Below are positions 9,001-19,584 of a DNA stretch of 64,000 nucleotides, piece by piece. The stretch covers positions 372,001 through 436,000 of the forward strand of contig JADHTB010000001.1 in assembly GCA_016776605.1 (NCBI GenBank), in the 5' to 3' direction. The first letter of the stretch is position 1; each line of letters opens with the position of its first letter. The notes beneath the pieces are model-generated. The model made no database searches, was not told the DNA's origin, and saw only the letters and a program-made list of their open reading frames with translations. This DNA is from Alphaproteobacteria bacterium. Its GTDB lineage: Bacteria > Pseudomonadota > Alphaproteobacteria > GCA-2731375. Both the position numbers and the translations under genes were made by a program.

Positions 9001-10587
9001 CTAGCTAGTCTTGTCCGCCTCGCCTGCCTCAATCGTGGAGGTGCGGTAGAGTTGTTTGCCGGTATCGTGATCCATGCCGGACAAGGTGACGTCGTAACCC
9101 CAAAGCTGGTGAATATACTTCAAGACCTGGCCCCGGCTATCTTCCGCCAGACCGACCCCACGGCGGACACTGTGTTCCAGAAATAGCTGCCGGTCACCGC
9201 GCAAATCCGCGTCGACCACTTGGATATCCGCATCGGTGTGGGCCGGGTCGTAATTGTTGGCCAGGGCGTCGCGGACCTTGCGGTAGCCTTGTTCGTCGTG
9301 AATGGCGCCGACCGTATAATGGCTGTCGCCGGCATTGTCGGTCAGATCGAACAATTTTAGTTTGCGGATCAGATGCGGGCTGAGGTACTGGCGGATGAAA
9401 CTTTCATCCCGAAAATTAGCCCAGGCATGACGCAGAGCGCCGCGCCAATCTTCAGATCCCGCCAGTTCCGGAAACCAATCCCGGTCTTCGTCCGTGGGCT
9501 CGGTGCAAATGCGGCGAATATCTCCCATCATGGCGAAGCCCAGGGCATAAGGATTAATGCCGTTAAAGCGCGGATCATCGAAATCCGGCTGGGTCAGGAC
9601 GTTGGAATGGGAATGCAGAATTTCCAGCATCGCCCCTTCGCTGATCTGGCCGCTGTCATACAGGGCATTCATGATGTAGTGGTGGGTGAAAGTGGCGCAG
9701 CCTTCGTTCATCACCTTGGTCTGGCGCTGCGGATAAAAATATTGTGCCACGTTTCGCACGATCGACAGGATTTCCCGCTGCCAGCCTTCCAGAATGGGGC
9801 TGTTGTATTCCAGAAAAAACAGCAAATTCTCTTCCGGCAGCTTCAATTTGTGGCGCCGTTCGATCTTCATCTGCTCGGCCTCGGAGGTTACCTCCGCGCG
9901 CGCCGCGTCCGGCACCGTGCGCCACAGATCATTGAAGGTGCGTTCGCGGTATGCCTCGATCTCGCGCTTGCGGGTCTGGCGCTGCTCGGTGGTCAGCTCT
10001 GGCGCGCGGCGATAACGGAACACGCCCTGATCCATGATGGCATGGGCTGCATCCAGCACCTCTTCCACCGCCGCCAGGCCGTGGCGTTCCTCGGCGCCGG
10101 CGATAAATGCCTTGGCATATTGGAAATAATCCAGCACCCCGTCCGCATCGGTCCACTGCTGGAACAGATAGTTGTTTTTAAAGAAATGATTATGGCCAAA
10201 GGCCGCATGCGCCATGACCAGGGCCTGCAATGCCATGGTGTTGTCTTCAAGGTTATAGCTGATGCAGGGATTGGCATTGATGACGATTTCGTAAGCCAAG
10301 CCGCTGTGCCCCTGGCGATAAGATTTTTCCTCCCGGGCGAAGTGCTTGCCGAAGGACCAATGGCGGTACATCAAGGGCATGCCGAACGAGGAGTACGCAT
10401 CCAACATCTGCTCGGTTGAAATGATCTCCACCTGATTGGGGTAGACGTTCAGGCCAAGATCGTCCAGCGCCACCCGCTCTATGGCGTCATAGGCCCGCGA
10501 CAGGGTCTTGAAGCTCCAATCGGCGCCTTCGAATAACAATCGCCCAAAATCGGATTCCGGGGCTTCTTTTTCGCTGACCAGGCTCAT
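9001..10587 (-). CDS. ycgB: SpoVR family protein (YcgB-like)
   Basis: The product (528 aa) is a SpoVR/YcgB family protein. The family is named after a Bacillus spore-cortex gene but is widespread in non-sporulating proteobacteria, where it accompanies PrkA and a DUF444 protein. Recognisable family stretches are GMPLMYRHWSFGKHF, the INANPCISYNLEDNT segment and MNEGCATFTHHYIMN. The biochemical role is unknown. Its start lies one base past the stop of the DUF444 gene, so the two are almost certainly translationally coupled. It ends 12 bases from the convergent FkbM-type gene, in a GCTCTAG word that may be a remnant of the local repeat family. Confidence 0.93.
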   Translation of the reverse strand: MSLVSEKEAPESDFGRLLFEGADWSFKTLSRAYDAIERVALDDLGLNVYPNQVEIISTEQMLDAYSSFGMPLMYRHWSFGKHFAREEKSYRQGHSGLAYEIVINANPCISYNLEDNTMALQALVMAHAAFGHNHFFKNNYLFQQWTDADGVLDYFQYAKAFIAGAEERHGLAAVEEVLDAAHAIMDQGVFRYRRAPELTTEQRQTRKREIEAYRERTFNDLWRTVPDAARAEVTSEAEQMKIERRHKLKLPEENLLFFLEYNSPILEGWQREILSIVRNVAQYFYPQRQTKVMNEGCATFTHHYIMNALYDSGQISEGAMLEILHSHSNVLTQPDFDDPRFNGINPYALGFAMMGDIRRICTEPTDEDRDWFPELAGSEDWRGALRHAWANFRDESFIRQYLSPHLIRKLKLFDLTDNAGDSHYTVGAIHDEQGYRKVRDALANNYDPAHTDADIQVVDADLRGDRQLFLEHSVRRGVGLAEDSRGQVLKYIHQLWGYDVTLSGMDHDTGKQLYRTSTIEAGEADKTS

Positions 10588-10588
10588 A

Positions 10589-11905
10589 TCAGTTTCTCTC
10601 GCCTTGACGCAGGAATAATTCGCGAAATACCGGATAAATATCCGCCGGCTTGGTTACCCGTTTCATGGCGAAGTTTTCGCGCGCCACCGCCACGTCGCGG
10701 TACGAGCGCCAAAGGGCGGCGCCCGCCTCGGGATTACCGAACAATTCAAACTCCCGCTCGTCCAGGATTTCGACGTAGGCGTAATATTGGCAAACCGGAA
10801 TTACCTCTTCGGCCAGCAGTTTGGAGCAGGTCTGGCTGTCACCGGAGAAATTCTCGCCGTCGGAGGCCTGGGCGGCATAGATATTCCAGGCATCGGTTGG
10901 ATAGCGGTCGCGCACCACTTCCATCATCTTGGTCAGGGCGGTGGAGACCACGGTGCCGCCACTTTGCCGGCTATAGAAAAAGGTCTCTTCGTCCACCTCC
11001 TGGGCCTCATGGGTATGGCGGATAAAAACAACGTCGATGCGCTCGTAACGGCGTTTCAGGAACAAATGCAGCAAAACGAAGAAACGCTTGGCCAGATCCT
11101 TCTCCCGCTCTCCCATGGAGCCCGAGACATCCATCAGACAGAACATAACCGCCTGTGTATTGGGCAGCGGCACCGCTGTGCGCTGGCGAAAGCGCACATC
11201 GACCGGGTCAATATACCCGACAACCTTTTGCCGCCGTTGCAATGCCTCCAATTCCTCGTACAGCCCATCCAGACGCTTGCGGTCTTCGGCCACGGGTTCG
11301 GTTTTCTCCTCCAACGCCGTAATCTCATCCTGCAGCGCCGCCACCGCCTCTTTATCAGGCCGATGCAAGGCAATACGCCGGCCCAGGCTGTTGCGCATGG
11401 TCCGCATGACATCCATGTTGGACGGCGTGCCGTCGCGGGCAAAACCGGCGCGGCGATAGGCGACGGCGGTTGTTTCGCGCAGATCAGTCTTGATCAGATC
11501 GGGCAATTCAAGGTCTTCAAAAAACATTTCCAGAAACTCGTCCCGGCTCAGGGTAAAGCGGAATTCGTCCTCCGCCTCGCCGTCCTCCGAACCTTCCTTG
11601 CCGGCCCCCTGGCCACCTTTGGCGGGCTTTTTGAGCTGATCGCCGGTAACGAATTCCTTGTTGCCCGGCAGCACCCGGTCCCGGCGCCCTTCGTTGCTGT
11701 TACTGCGCAAGCGCGGCTCGGCAATCCCTTTTGTCGGTATGGACAGGACTTCGCCGCTGTCGACGTCGCCAAGTTTGCGCTCGCGGAGGGATTTATTCAG
11801 GGCCTCCTTAATCTGCGACCGGGCCCGGCGAATAAACCGTTGCCGATTGCCCAGACTGCGGTCGGAGGGGTTTCGCCGCCGATCGATAAAATGGTGCATG
11901 GCCAT
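10589..11905 (-). CDS. yeaH: DUF444 / YeaH-YhbH family protein with von Willebrand A domain
   Basis: A 438-residue member of the YeaH/YhbH (DUF444) family. The N-terminus FIDRRRNPSDRSLGNRQRFIRR is typical, followed by a low-complexity acidic linker (about 90-110) and a C-terminal von Willebrand A-like domain with the MIDAS motif DVSGSMG in MFCLMDVSGSMG. Members are co-expressed with the PrkA kinase in stress or nitrogen starvation; the molecular role is unsettled. It starts 10 bases after prkA and abuts ycgB, completing the conserved three-gene operon. Confidence 0.94.
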   Translation of the reverse strand: MAMHHFIDRRRNPSDRSLGNRQRFIRRARSQIKEALNKSLRERKLGDVDSGEVLSIPTKGIAEPRLRSNSNEGRRDRVLPGNKEFVTGDQLKKPAKGGQGAGKEGSEDGEAEDEFRFTLSRDEFLEMFFEDLELPDLIKTDLRETTAVAYRRAGFARDGTPSNMDVMRTMRNSLGRRIALHRPDKEAVAALQDEITALEEKTEPVAEDRKRLDGLYEELEALQRRQKVVGYIDPVDVRFRQRTAVPLPNTQAVMFCLMDVSGSMGEREKDLAKRFFVLLHLFLKRRYERIDVVFIRHTHEAQEVDEETFFYSRQSGGTVVSTALTKMMEVVRDRYPTDAWNIYAAQASDGENFSGDSQTCSKLLAEEVIPVCQYYAYVEILDEREFELFGNPEAGAALWRSYRDVAVARENFAMKRVTKPADIYPVFRELFLRQGERN

Positions 11906-11915
11906 TTTTGAACCC

Positions 11916-13850
11916 CTAACCGGCCTTGTTCACCCGCATGTACCATTCGACCAAACGCCGGACCTGGCGTTGGGTATAGCCCCGCTCCACCAGCCGATCG
12001 ACAAACTCGCCATGCTTGCGGTCGCTGTCGCTGTCCTTTTTCGAGCCAAAACTGATGACCGGCAATAGATCCTCCACCTGGCCAAACATCCGCTTTTCAA
12101 TCACTTCGCGCAGTTTCTCATAACTGGTCCAGGCTGGATTGCGGCCGTCGTTGTTGGCCCGGTGGCGCAGGGCGAACTTCACCACTTCGTTGCGGAAGTC
12201 CTTGGAATTAGCCACGCCGGCCGGCTTTTCGATCTTGCTCAATTCCGTTTCGAGAACCTCGCGGTTGAAAATCTGACCAGTATCGGGATCCTTGAAATCC
12301 TGTTCCTCGATCCAGGCATCGGCATAGGCGATATAGCGGTCGAACAGGTTCTGGCCATATTCGGTATAGGATTCCAAATAGGCTTTCTGGATCTCGTTGC
12401 CGATAAATTCGGCATAGCGCGGCGCCAATTCCGTCTTGATGAATTCCAGATAGTTCTTCTCGGTCTCGTCGGCGTATTGTTCCCGCTTGACGGCCTGTTC
12501 AAGCACATACATCAGATGCACGGGATCGGCCGCCACCTCTTCGTTATCGTGGTTGAAGGTTTCCGACAGCACCTTGAAGGCAAAGCGCGTGGACACCCCG
12601 GTCATGCCCTCGTCCACGCCGGCGGCGTCATGATATTCCTGGGCCGATTTCGCCTTTGGATCGGCTTCCTTGATGTTTTCGCCGTCGTAGATCCGTAATT
12701 TGGAATACAGGTTGGAATTCTCGTGTTCCCGCAGCCGGGTCAGAACGCAGAACTTGGACAACATATCCAGCGTCTCGGGCGCGCATTTAGCCCCATGCAA
12801 CTCGCTGTTTTGCAACAGTTTTTGGTAGATCTCGGCCTCCTCGGTCACCCGCAGGCAATAGGGCACCTTGACCACGGAAATCCGGTCCAGGAAGGCTTCG
12901 TTGTTCTTGTTGTTGCGGAACTGCTGCCACTCCGCCTCGTTGGAATGGGCCAGGACGATACCCTGGAAGGGGAAGGCGCCAAAATTCTCGGTGCCGACAT
13001 AGTTGCTTTCCTGGGTCGCGGTCAGCAGGGGATGCAGCACCTTGATCGGCGCCTTGAACATTTCCACGAATTCCAACATGCCCTGGGTGGTGCAGTTCAG
13101 ACCGCCGGAATAGGAATAGGCATCCGGGTCGGCCTGGCTGAAATGCTCCAACTGGCGAATGTCCAGTTTGCCCACCAGGGCCGAGATATCCTGGTTGTTC
13201 TCGTCACCCGGCTCGGTCTTGGCGACGCAAATCTGACGCAATTTCGAAGGCATCATTTTCAAAACCGAGAAGCGGGACAAATCGCCATCGAATTCATCCA
13301 ACCGCTTGACCGCCCAGGGCGACATCAGGCCCGTCAGGCGGCGCCGCGCGATGCCGTATTTCTCCTCCAGCAAATCCCCAAACCGTTCCGCATCGAACAG
13401 CCCCAAGGGTGATTCAAAAATCGGGCTGGTCTGATCACCGGCCTTCAGGACATAGACCGGATAGGTCTCCATCAGACTTTTCAGGCGTTCGGCCAGGCTG
13501 GATTTGCCGCCGCCCACCGGACCCAACAGATAGAGGATCTGCTTGCGCTCCTCCAGGCCTTGCGCGGCATAACGGAAATAATTGACGATCCGCTCGATCG
13601 TCTGTTCCATGCCGTAAAAGCCGGCGAAGGCTGGATAGCGTTTTATGGTGCGGTTCAAAAAGATGCGGCCCAGACGGGGATCGGCCGAGGTGTCGATAAC
13701 TTCTTCCTCGCCGATGGCGGCGATCATGCGTTCCGCCGCGCTGGCATACATCATGGGGTCTTCGCGGCAGCCCTGCAAATAATCCTGCAGGCTCAATTCT
13801 TCCGCCGCCTGGCGGTGATATTCATCCGTGAAGGCCTGGAAAACGTTCAT
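11916..13850 (-). CDS. prkA: PrkA/YeaG serine protein kinase-type AAA+ protein
   Basis: PrkA/YeaG is an AAA+ ATPase described as a serine protein kinase and induced in stress and nutrient limitation. I chose the ATG at 13848-13850 because GGAGG sits five bases before it; the upstream in-frame start at 13868 has no such site. Walker A LGPVGGGKS is at about residues 109-117 and the PrkA-specific AAA core and C-terminal domain (IEEQDFKDPDTGQIFNREV, KLREVIEKRMF) are present. About 644 residues is normal. It is the first gene of prkA-yeaH-ycgB, all leftward, with a long AT-rich leader region upstream where its promoter must lie. Confidence 0.96.
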   Translation of the reverse strand: MNVFQAFTDEYHRQAAEELSLQDYLQGCREDPMMYASAAERMIAAIGEEEVIDTSADPRLGRIFLNRTIKRYPAFAGFYGMEQTIERIVNYFRYAAQGLEERKQILYLLGPVGGGKSSLAERLKSLMETYPVYVLKAGDQTSPIFESPLGLFDAERFGDLLEEKYGIARRRLTGLMSPWAVKRLDEFDGDLSRFSVLKMMPSKLRQICVAKTEPGDENNQDISALVGKLDIRQLEHFSQADPDAYSYSGGLNCTTQGMLEFVEMFKAPIKVLHPLLTATQESNYVGTENFGAFPFQGIVLAHSNEAEWQQFRNNKNNEAFLDRISVVKVPYCLRVTEEAEIYQKLLQNSELHGAKCAPETLDMLSKFCVLTRLREHENSNLYSKLRIYDGENIKEADPKAKSAQEYHDAAGVDEGMTGVSTRFAFKVLSETFNHDNEEVAADPVHLMYVLEQAVKREQYADETEKNYLEFIKTELAPRYAEFIGNEIQKAYLESYTEYGQNLFDRYIAYADAWIEEQDFKDPDTGQIFNREVLETELSKIEKPAGVANSKDFRNEVVKFALRHRANNDGRNPAWTSYEKLREVIEKRMFGQVEDLLPVISFGSKKDSDSDRKHGEFVDRLVERGYTQRQVRRLVEWYMRVNKAG

Positions 13851-14330
13851 GACCACCTCCCTGCACAATCATTATGAGCATTGCGTGAGGTAGTTGCGGT
13901 CATACACATAGGAATCAAATCTCCTCAGGGTTCTGTTAAGGACAAATCATCTCCAAGTCTTAGCGTTGGCGTCTTCCCGTGGTTTTTTATTGTGACTGCA
14001 TTAGTTACTGATTCGTATTTGCTATAATATCTTTATTTCACATAACCACTGTATATTTATTTGGTTAACGCTTCGTTTATTGCCAGAAACTCTCGTTCAC
14101 AAATTTATTACCGCTGCCATTCACGTCCTCGCGCCGTTGCCAACCGGGCAGAGGGTCCATCTCCAATGCGCAATGACAGTAAAAGCGAAACCGTGGCGTT
14201 TCGACGCAGCGAATAAAGTTCGCTGGCAGCGGTAAAGATAAAACCCTAGAATTAGACATAATTCGTAGCGTCAACCGGGGAACATAGGATTAACAGCGAT
14301 GGGGGATAGCGTACTTTAAGGAGAGCAAAC
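13851..14330. other. 480-base AT-rich intergenic region between divergent genes
   Basis: This spacer separates prkA (leftward) from the 1432-aa activase gene (rightward) and is clearly more AT-rich than its surroundings, especially 13975-14090. It must hold promoters for both. A TATAAT word lies at 14023-14028 on the plus strand, without a good -35. A potential structured segment is described separately at 14108-14235. A 65-codon antisense frame here shows no recognisable protein and is not called. The last bases AAGGAGAG, about eight bases before 14331, are the ribosome site for the activase gene. Confidence 0.7.
14108..14235 (+). ncRNA. Candidate structured RNA or leader (nested hairpins)
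   Basis: A perfect 12-bp pairing can form between TTACCGCTGCCA at 14108-14119 and TGGCAGCGGTAA at 14224-14235. Inside it are a 4-bp stem capped by TTCG at 14196-14207 and a perfect 7-bp hairpin CAGCGAA/TTCGCTG at 14207-14225; the last competes with the 3' side of the long stem by two bases, which would suit a switch. The strand is assumed from the TATAAT word upstream at 14023 and from the gene that follows at 14331. No known RNA family is recognised; chance pairing is possible. Confidence 0.3.
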
Positions 14331-17300
14331 GTGCGGATAGCGGGCTGCGATCTAGGCAAGGCATCAGTGGGTTTCGTCATCGCCACGTCGGACGATGGCG
14401 GCAAGATAGAGATAGAGGGCGCCGGCTATACGTTACACGAAGGTGACCCGCTGGGACTGTTCAAACAATGGTACCGCGACAACGACATCGCCTCCTGCGC
14501 CGCCCTGGCGGCGACCGGCGTTTATGCCGATGAATTGCGCGAACCGGCCCTGATCCTGCCCGAGGAATCCTGCCAGGAAGCCGCGCTGGAATTCTCCCCC
14601 GACCTGCAAGGCCCGTTAAACCTGGTCTCTATTGGCGCCCGTGGCTATGGCGCGCTCAGCCGCAAACTGGCCGACGAAAACAGCACTGGAAAAGCTGCCG
14701 GAAATCAGACTGGAAATCAGACTGGCCCCAAGTATCACTACCAGTATCTTGAAAACGATAAATGCTCGTCGGGCACCGGCGAAAATATACAAAAGATCGC
14801 CGACCGTTTCGGCCTTGGTATCGAAGAGGCGGACAAGGCCGCCCAGGCCGCCAGCGAAGGCATTCCCATCACCGCCCGCTGTTCCGTCTTCGCCAAATCC
14901 GAGATGACCCATTTCGCCAATCAGGGCAAGGCGACCGGTGATTTGTTCAAGGGTTATTTCGGCTCCGTGGCGCGCAATACCTATTCCCTTTTGGCGCGCA
15001 ACCGGGTCGAAGGTCCGGTCTATCTGATGGGCGGGCCGGCGCGGATCGAGTCCTTCCGCCGCGCGTTCGAGGAGATCCTGGGCGAAGAGATCAAGGTGCC
15101 GCCCCTGGCCGAATGTTTCGAGGCCGTGGGCGCCGCCGCCATCGCCGCCGAACAGGCCCGCAAATCGTCGCTGGCGCCGCTGCCCGCCGATCCCGCCGAT
15201 TTGATCAGCACGGCGGAAAGCAACTTCAAGGTCCGCGAACCGGCCAGCGGCCGGCAGGATCAAGTGACCATGATGGCGGAGGCGCCGGTCCCGCCAGGCG
15301 CCGCCGAAACGCCCACCATCCTGGGCCTTGATCTGGGCTCCACCGGGGCCAAGGCTGTCTTGACCTCGATCGAGACCGGCGACATCGTGCTCGACGTTTA
15401 TGACAGCACCCGTGGCAACCCGGTCGATGCGGCCCGCCGTCTGGTCAGCACCATTCTGAGCCGGGTCAAGGCGGACGTGCGCGCCATTGGCGTTACCGGT
15501 TCTGGCCGCGAGGCCGTGGCGACCCTGTTGCGCGCGGTCTATGCCGACAGCGACAACGTCATCGTACTGAACGAGATCGTCGCCCATGCCACCGGCGCGG
15601 CGCGCTGTGATGTGGACGGCGGGGCCGATCTGTCAGTGATCGAGATTGGCGGACAGGACGCCAAATACATCCGTATCCAGGGCGGCCGTATCGTCGAAAG
15701 CGATATGAACAAGGCGTGCAGCGCCGGTACCGGCTCGTTCCTGGAAGAACAGGCGACGATCTATGATGTTGACGATATCCAGGATTTCGTCAACCTCGCC
15801 TCCACCGCCGAGCGGCCGCCGGATCTGGGTTCCATGTGCACGGTTTTCGTGGCCGATGCGGCGGCGCTGGCGATCAAGGAAGGCTTTGGCCGCGACGATA
15901 TTTTTGCCGGTTTCCAATATTCGGTCATTCACAACTACCTCAACCGGGTGATGGGCCAGCGTACCCTGGGCCAGCGGGTGTTTTTCCAGGGCAAGCCGGC
16001 TTCCAATCCCTCCCTGGCCTGGACCTTGGCCGCGGTGACCGGACGCCAGATCGTGGTGCCACCCAATCCCGGCGCCATGGGCGCCTGGGGCATCGGCATT
16101 TGCGCCACTAAGGAAATCGGCCAGGACGCCCTCAACGCCGCGCCGGCGCTGGACCTATCCAGCATCCTGGCGGCGGAGATCACGGCCCGCACCGAATTCC
16201 GTTGCCGCGACGCAAAGTGCCAGACCCTGTGCCCCATCGAGCGCACCACCATCAAGGTCGGCGAACACAGCCGCCAGGCGGTATCGGGCGGGGCCTGCCC
16301 GAAATTCGAGGTCTCGACCAAGAGCCAGCCGAAACTGGCCAAGGAAGCGCCGAACCCGTTCGAGCAGCGCGAGGCCTTGATCGACAGTTTCATACCCGAA
16401 GCCAACAATGGGCCGGTCCTGGCCATCCCGGCGGTCAGCTCCGTCGGGCCGCATGTTCCCTGGCTGGCCACCTTTGCCGCCGAACTTGGCTTTTCGGTTC
16501 GGCTTTTGCGCTCTGACAAGCACTCCCTGGCGGCTGGTGAGCAGCTATGCAACAGCTTCGATTCCTGCGGCCCGGTGAAAATCGCCCATGCCGTATGCGA
16601 CACGGATGTGGATATAATGCTGTTCCCCAGCATCTTCTATATCGCCGATACCAAGGGGCGCGGCGGCCAGACCTGTGTCGCGGAACAGACCATGCCCTCG
16701 CTGGTCGCGCAGTTGCTGCGCGCGCGCGGCAGAAAAACCAAACTGGTGCGGCCGCGGCTGTCATTCCGGGCCGGGCCCGATGCGCCCGAACTGGTCGCCG
16801 AAATGGTCCGCCTGGCGGGTGAACTGGACGTCGATGCCAACCATATAGCGGCGGCGGTGGCCAAGGCGGCCGCGGCCCAGATCGCCTTTGAGGACGGGCT
16901 GGAGCGGATCGGTGACGAGGCGCTGGCCTATGCCAGGCAGAATGACCTGCCGGTGGTCCTGTTGTTGGGCCATTTGCATGTCATCTGTGATCCGGCCATC
17001 AACGCCAACATCCCGCACCTGCTGCGGCGCAATGGCGCCATGGCGATCCCGGCGGACTGCTTCGCGGTCGACGAAAAAATACCGCCGATGAAAAAAATCT
17101 ACTGGGGTGACGCCAACCGCGCTATGCGCGCGGCGGTACATGCGCGCGGGCTGGGCAACATCTTCCCGGTGCTGCTCGCCTCTTTCGGTTGCGGTCCCTC
17201 ATCGTTCACCGAGCAGGTCTTCCAGGCTCTGTTGGAGGGTTATCCCCACACTATCCTGGAAAGCGACGGCCACGGCGGCGAAGCCGGCTTTGTCACCCGC

Positions 17301-18629
17301 ATCCAGGCGTTCCTGCAATCGGTACGGCAATATATCGCCGAGGGCGACACCCAGGCCCTGCCCGACAATGCCAAGCGCATCGCCTATGTCAGCCCGCAAA
17401 AGAAAAGCGGCTCCAGCTTCCTCGATCCCAATGTTCACTACGTCGCCATGACCATGGCGGACAATGTCGGCGCCACTTTCGCTGCCACCTACCGCGCCTA
17501 CGGCTATGACGTGGTCGCCGCCCCGCCTCACAGCGACAGCACCTGGCAGGCCGGCAAGGCGGATTGTTCCGGCAAGGAATGCATGAGCTATCAGTTGATG
17601 TGGGGCGCCTTCCGTCAGCACCTGGAGGAGAACCCACCGACCGGGGATACCGTGCTGCTGGCCTTCTCGGGCCAGTTATGCCGCACCGGCGCCTTCGGCG
17701 TGAAGGACCAGATTTCGCTGGAGAAAATGGGCCTCGACAATAATGTCTCCATGGAAGGCATGCCTTTCGGCGGCGACAGGTCCATGTCGTTGCTGCTGTG
17801 GGCGGGGCTGTCGGCGATCGAGATCCTGCGCCAGTTCTATATCTATCACCTGCCGGTGGAAGGTGAACGGGGCGCGTCCCGTGGGCTTTATGACGCCGGC
17901 ATTGCGCGGGTCCTGGCCATCCTGGAAGCGCCCATGGCCCTGACGGACAGCGATGACGCCCGCGGCGAGGTTGAGCTGCGGGCCGTGGCCATCGCCGCCG
18001 CCCTGCGCGAGAGCGGCCGGCATTACGCCGAGATGGATGCGCGCTGGCAGGGCAGCCGCGATTTCCGCACCGTCTTTGTCGGCGGCGAGACCATGGCCAA
18101 GGGCGGCGATTTCGCCAATTCCGGCCTGTTCCTGCGCCTCAGCGAACAGGGCCTGCGGCTGGTGCTGGAACCTTTGACGGATTTCTTTGAATTCCTGGCC
18201 CGCCGCCATCCCCACCTGCAATACGGCCGGGCCAAGCCGCTGGCGGAGACCCAGGCCATGACCCAGGAACAGGCCGAATTACGGGCTTGGCTGTATGGAG
18301 AAATGGCCGAACTGCACCCCTGGCTGCCGGCCCCGGCGGTCGAGGAAGCTTTGCAACTGGCCGAGGCATTGATCGACCCGGCCACCGTTGGCGGCTCGCC
18401 CATGGAGATCGCCAGCGTGGTGCATGCCTGGGATACGGGCCGCTATGACGGCGTCGTCGTGGCCTCTTGCTGGGGCTGTGACAACAGCCTGATTACCGAG
18501 GGTCTGCTGCGCTACCGCAAGGAGATACCGTTTTTCTTCTACTACGGTGACGGCTCGCCATTGGATGAACGCCGGGTCCGCGGCTTCTCCTACCGTCTGC
18601 ACCGGGACGCCGAAGCTACGGCGGCATAG
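14331..18629 (+). CDS. Giant acyl-CoA dehydratase activase-related iron-sulfur protein (two activase domains plus DUF2229 / dehydratase-like region)
   Basis: The 1432-residue protein belongs to the BadF/BadG/BcrA/BcrD activase group. In known members an ASKHA-fold ATPase with a [4Fe-4S] cluster drives electron transfer into 2-hydroxyacyl-CoA dehydratases or benzoyl-CoA reductases. Two activase domains occur in tandem: residues 1 to about 280, with Cys145 in KCSSGTGE, and about 328-600, with [13 protein letters not shown] at 331-343, IGGQDAK at 439-445 and Cys463 in [11 protein letters not shown] cysteine cluster ([10 protein letters not shown]) near 625 and cysteine-rich DUF2229/HgdB-like regions follow, ending with CWGC near 1380. 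GTG start with AAGGAGAG upstream. Such fusions are known mostly from anaerobes. No partner dehydratase gene is nearby and the substrate is unknown. Confidence 0.85.
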   Translation: MRIAGCDLGKASVGFVIATSDDGGKIEIEGAGYTLHEGDPLGLFKQWYRDNDIASCAALAATGVYADELREPALILPEESCQEAALEFSPDLQGPLNLVSIGARGYGALSRKLADENSTGKAAGNQTGNQTGPKYHYQYLENDKCSSGTGENIQKIADRFGLGIEEADKAAQAASEGIPITARCSVFAKSEMTHFANQGKATGDLFKGYFGSVARNTYSLLARNRVEGPVYLMGGPARIESFRRAFEEILGEEIKVPPLAECFEAVGAAAIAAEQARKSSLAPLPADPADLISTAESNFKVREPASGRQDQVTMMAEAPVPPGAAETPTILGLDLGSTGAKAVLTSIETGDIVLDVYDSTRGNPVDAARRLVSTILSRVKADVRAIGVTGSGREAVATLLRAVYADSDNVIVLNEIVAHATGAARCDVDGGADLSVIEIGGQDAKYIRIQGGRIVESDMNKACSAGTGSFLEEQATIYDVDDIQDFVNLASTAERPPDLGSMCTVFVADAAALAIKEGFGRDDIFAGFQYSVIHNYLNRVMGQRTLGQRVFFQGKPASNPSLAWTLAAVTGRQIVVPPNPGAMGAWGIGICATKEIGQDALNAAPALDLSSILAAEITARTEFRCRDAKCQTLCPIERTTIKVGEHSRQAVSGGACPKFEVSTKSQPKLAKEAPNPFEQREALIDSFIPEANNGPVLAIPAVSSVGPHVPWLATFAAELGFSVRLLRSDKHSLAAGEQLCNSFDSCGPVKIAHAVCDTDVDIMLFPSIFYIADTKGRGGQTCVAEQTMPSLVAQLLRARGRKTKLVRPRLSFRAGPDAPELVAEMVRLAGELDVDANHIAAAVAKAAAAQIAFEDGLERIGDEALAYARQNDLPVVLLLGHLHVICDPAINANIPHLLRRNGAMAIPADCFAVDEKIPPMKKIYWGDANRAMRAAVHARGLGNIFPVLLASFGCGPSSFTEQVFQALLEGYPHTILESDGHGGEAGFVTRIQAFLQSVRQYIAEGDTQALPDNAKRIAYVSPQKKSGSSFLDPNVHYVAMTMADNVGATFAATYRAYGYDVVAAPPHSDSTWQAGKADCSGKECMSYQLMWGAFRQHLEENPPTGDTVLLAFSGQLCRTGAFGVKDQISLEKMGLDNNVSMEGMPFGGDRSMSLLLWAGLSAIEILRQFYIYHLPVEGERGASRGLYDAGIARVLAILEAPMALTDSDDARGEVELRAVAIAAALRESGRHYAEMDARWQGSRDFRTVFVGGETMAKGGDFANSGLFLRLSEQGLRLVLEPLTDFFEFLARRHPHLQYGRAKPLAETQAMTQEQAELRAWLYGEMAELHPWLPAPAVEEALQLAEALIDPATVGGSPMEIASVVHAWDTGRYDGVVVASCWGCDNSLITEGLLRYRKEIPFFFYYGDGSPLDERRVRGFSYRLHRDAEATAA

Positions 18630-18644
18630 GCCATTTTCAGTTTC

Positions 18645-18675
18645 CTAGAGCATTTTTAGAATGAAAATGCTCTAG
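18645..18675. repeat. CTAG-ended palindromic repeat, 31-base hairpin form
   Basis: Perfect 12-bp arms CTAGAGCATTTT (18645-18656) and AAAATGCTCTAG (18664-18675) flank a 7-base loop. This equals the right-hand module of the 105-base element. It lies between the convergent activase and luciferase-like genes and its final CTAG supplies the TAG stop (18672-18674) of the latter. It may act as a bidirectional terminator, although it lacks a clear T-tract. Confidence 0.85.
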
Positions 18676-19526
18676 CCAAAGGCCATGCGGGCGAATTCGT
18701 CCAGGGCCGCCTTGGTTTCGCCGATCTCGCGCAGCGGCACCATGTGCAGCACCTGTTCCACGCCGGCATCTTCCAAGCGGCGGCAGCGGTCCGCGTTGGG
18801 CCGGCGGTTGGGCAGGCTGTAGATTTTGACTTCGTCCGCCCCTCGTCCCCGCGCCGCCATGAAACCATGCAAGGTGGCGATCCGCTCGCCCATGTCATCG
18901 GGCGAAATGCCGGCGCCCATCCAGCCCTGCGCCAATTCCGCCACCCGGCGCAAGGCCGGGTCGCCCTCGCCACCGACATAGATCGGCGGATGCGGCGTCT
19001 GCACCGGCTTTGGGTACATCACACAGGGCGGCAGTTTGTATAGTTCGCCGTCGTAGCTGGAGGTCTCGTCGCACCACAGGGATTTCATTACCGCGATATG
19101 CTCGTTGGCGCGCTGGCCGCGCTTTTCCCACGGCACCTGCAGGGCGGCGAACTCCTCTTTCAACCAGCCCAGGCCAATGCCGAAATTGACCCGGCCGTTG
19201 GACAGGAAATCCAGGTCCGCCACCTGCTTGGCGGTATAGACCGGGTTGCGTTGCCCGATCAGGCAGATGGCCGTACCCAGACGCACCCGGGTGGTGTGCG
19301 CGGCCAGGAAGGTCAGGGCCGTGAAAGGCTCCATCATGCCCTTGCCGAAACCGCCGATGCGGCCATCGTCGGAATAGGGATAGTTGGGCTCGTAATCCTC
19401 GAACAGAACCACATGTTCCGGCACCCAGATGGCGTGAAAGCCGCGCTCCTCGATAGCGCGGGCGGCATCCGCGATCAAGGCGGGCGGGGTCGAATCGTTG
19501 AGACCTAAAAATACGCCGGCTTCCAT
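18672..19526 (-). CDS. Luciferase-like (LLM) oxidoreductase, F420/FMN type
   Basis: A 284-residue bacterial luciferase-like monooxygenase family protein, probably of the F420-dependent TIGR03619-like group. It starts MEAGVFLGLNDSTPP and shows the TIM-barrel pattern FHAIWVPEHVVLFEDY, the segment LGTAICLIGQRNPVYTAKQVADL and the near-universal FGIGLGWLKEEFAALQVPW. Whether it uses F420 or FMN cannot be read from sequence. GGGAG precedes the ATG. It is followed on the same strand by nothing; its stop codon lies inside a palindromic repeat. The upstream neighbour is an enoyl-CoA hydratase 58 bases away on the same strand, so the two may be co-transcribed. Confidence 0.87.
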   Translation of the reverse strand: MEAGVFLGLNDSTPPALIADAARAIEERGFHAIWVPEHVVLFEDYEPNYPYSDDGRIGGFGKGMMEPFTALTFLAAHTTRVRLGTAICLIGQRNPVYTAKQVADLDFLSNGRVNFGIGLGWLKEEFAALQVPWEKRGQRANEHIAVMKSLWCDETSSYDGELYKLPPCVMYPKPVQTPHPPIYVGGEGDPALRRVAELAQGWMGAGISPDDMGERIATLHGFMAARGRGADEVKIYSLPNRRPNADRCRRLEDAGVEQVLHMVPLREIGETKAALDEFARMAFG

Positions 19527-19584
19527 CGGCTCACTCCCAATTTTGCAGATTTTGCTTACGCGTTCATTTCATCGTGCAATCTGG

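Noticed and set aside
14077-14274. 65-codon antisense frame in the AT-rich spacer
   Set aside because: No recognisable domain, no ribosome site and it overlaps the hairpin-forming region; a random frame fits better.
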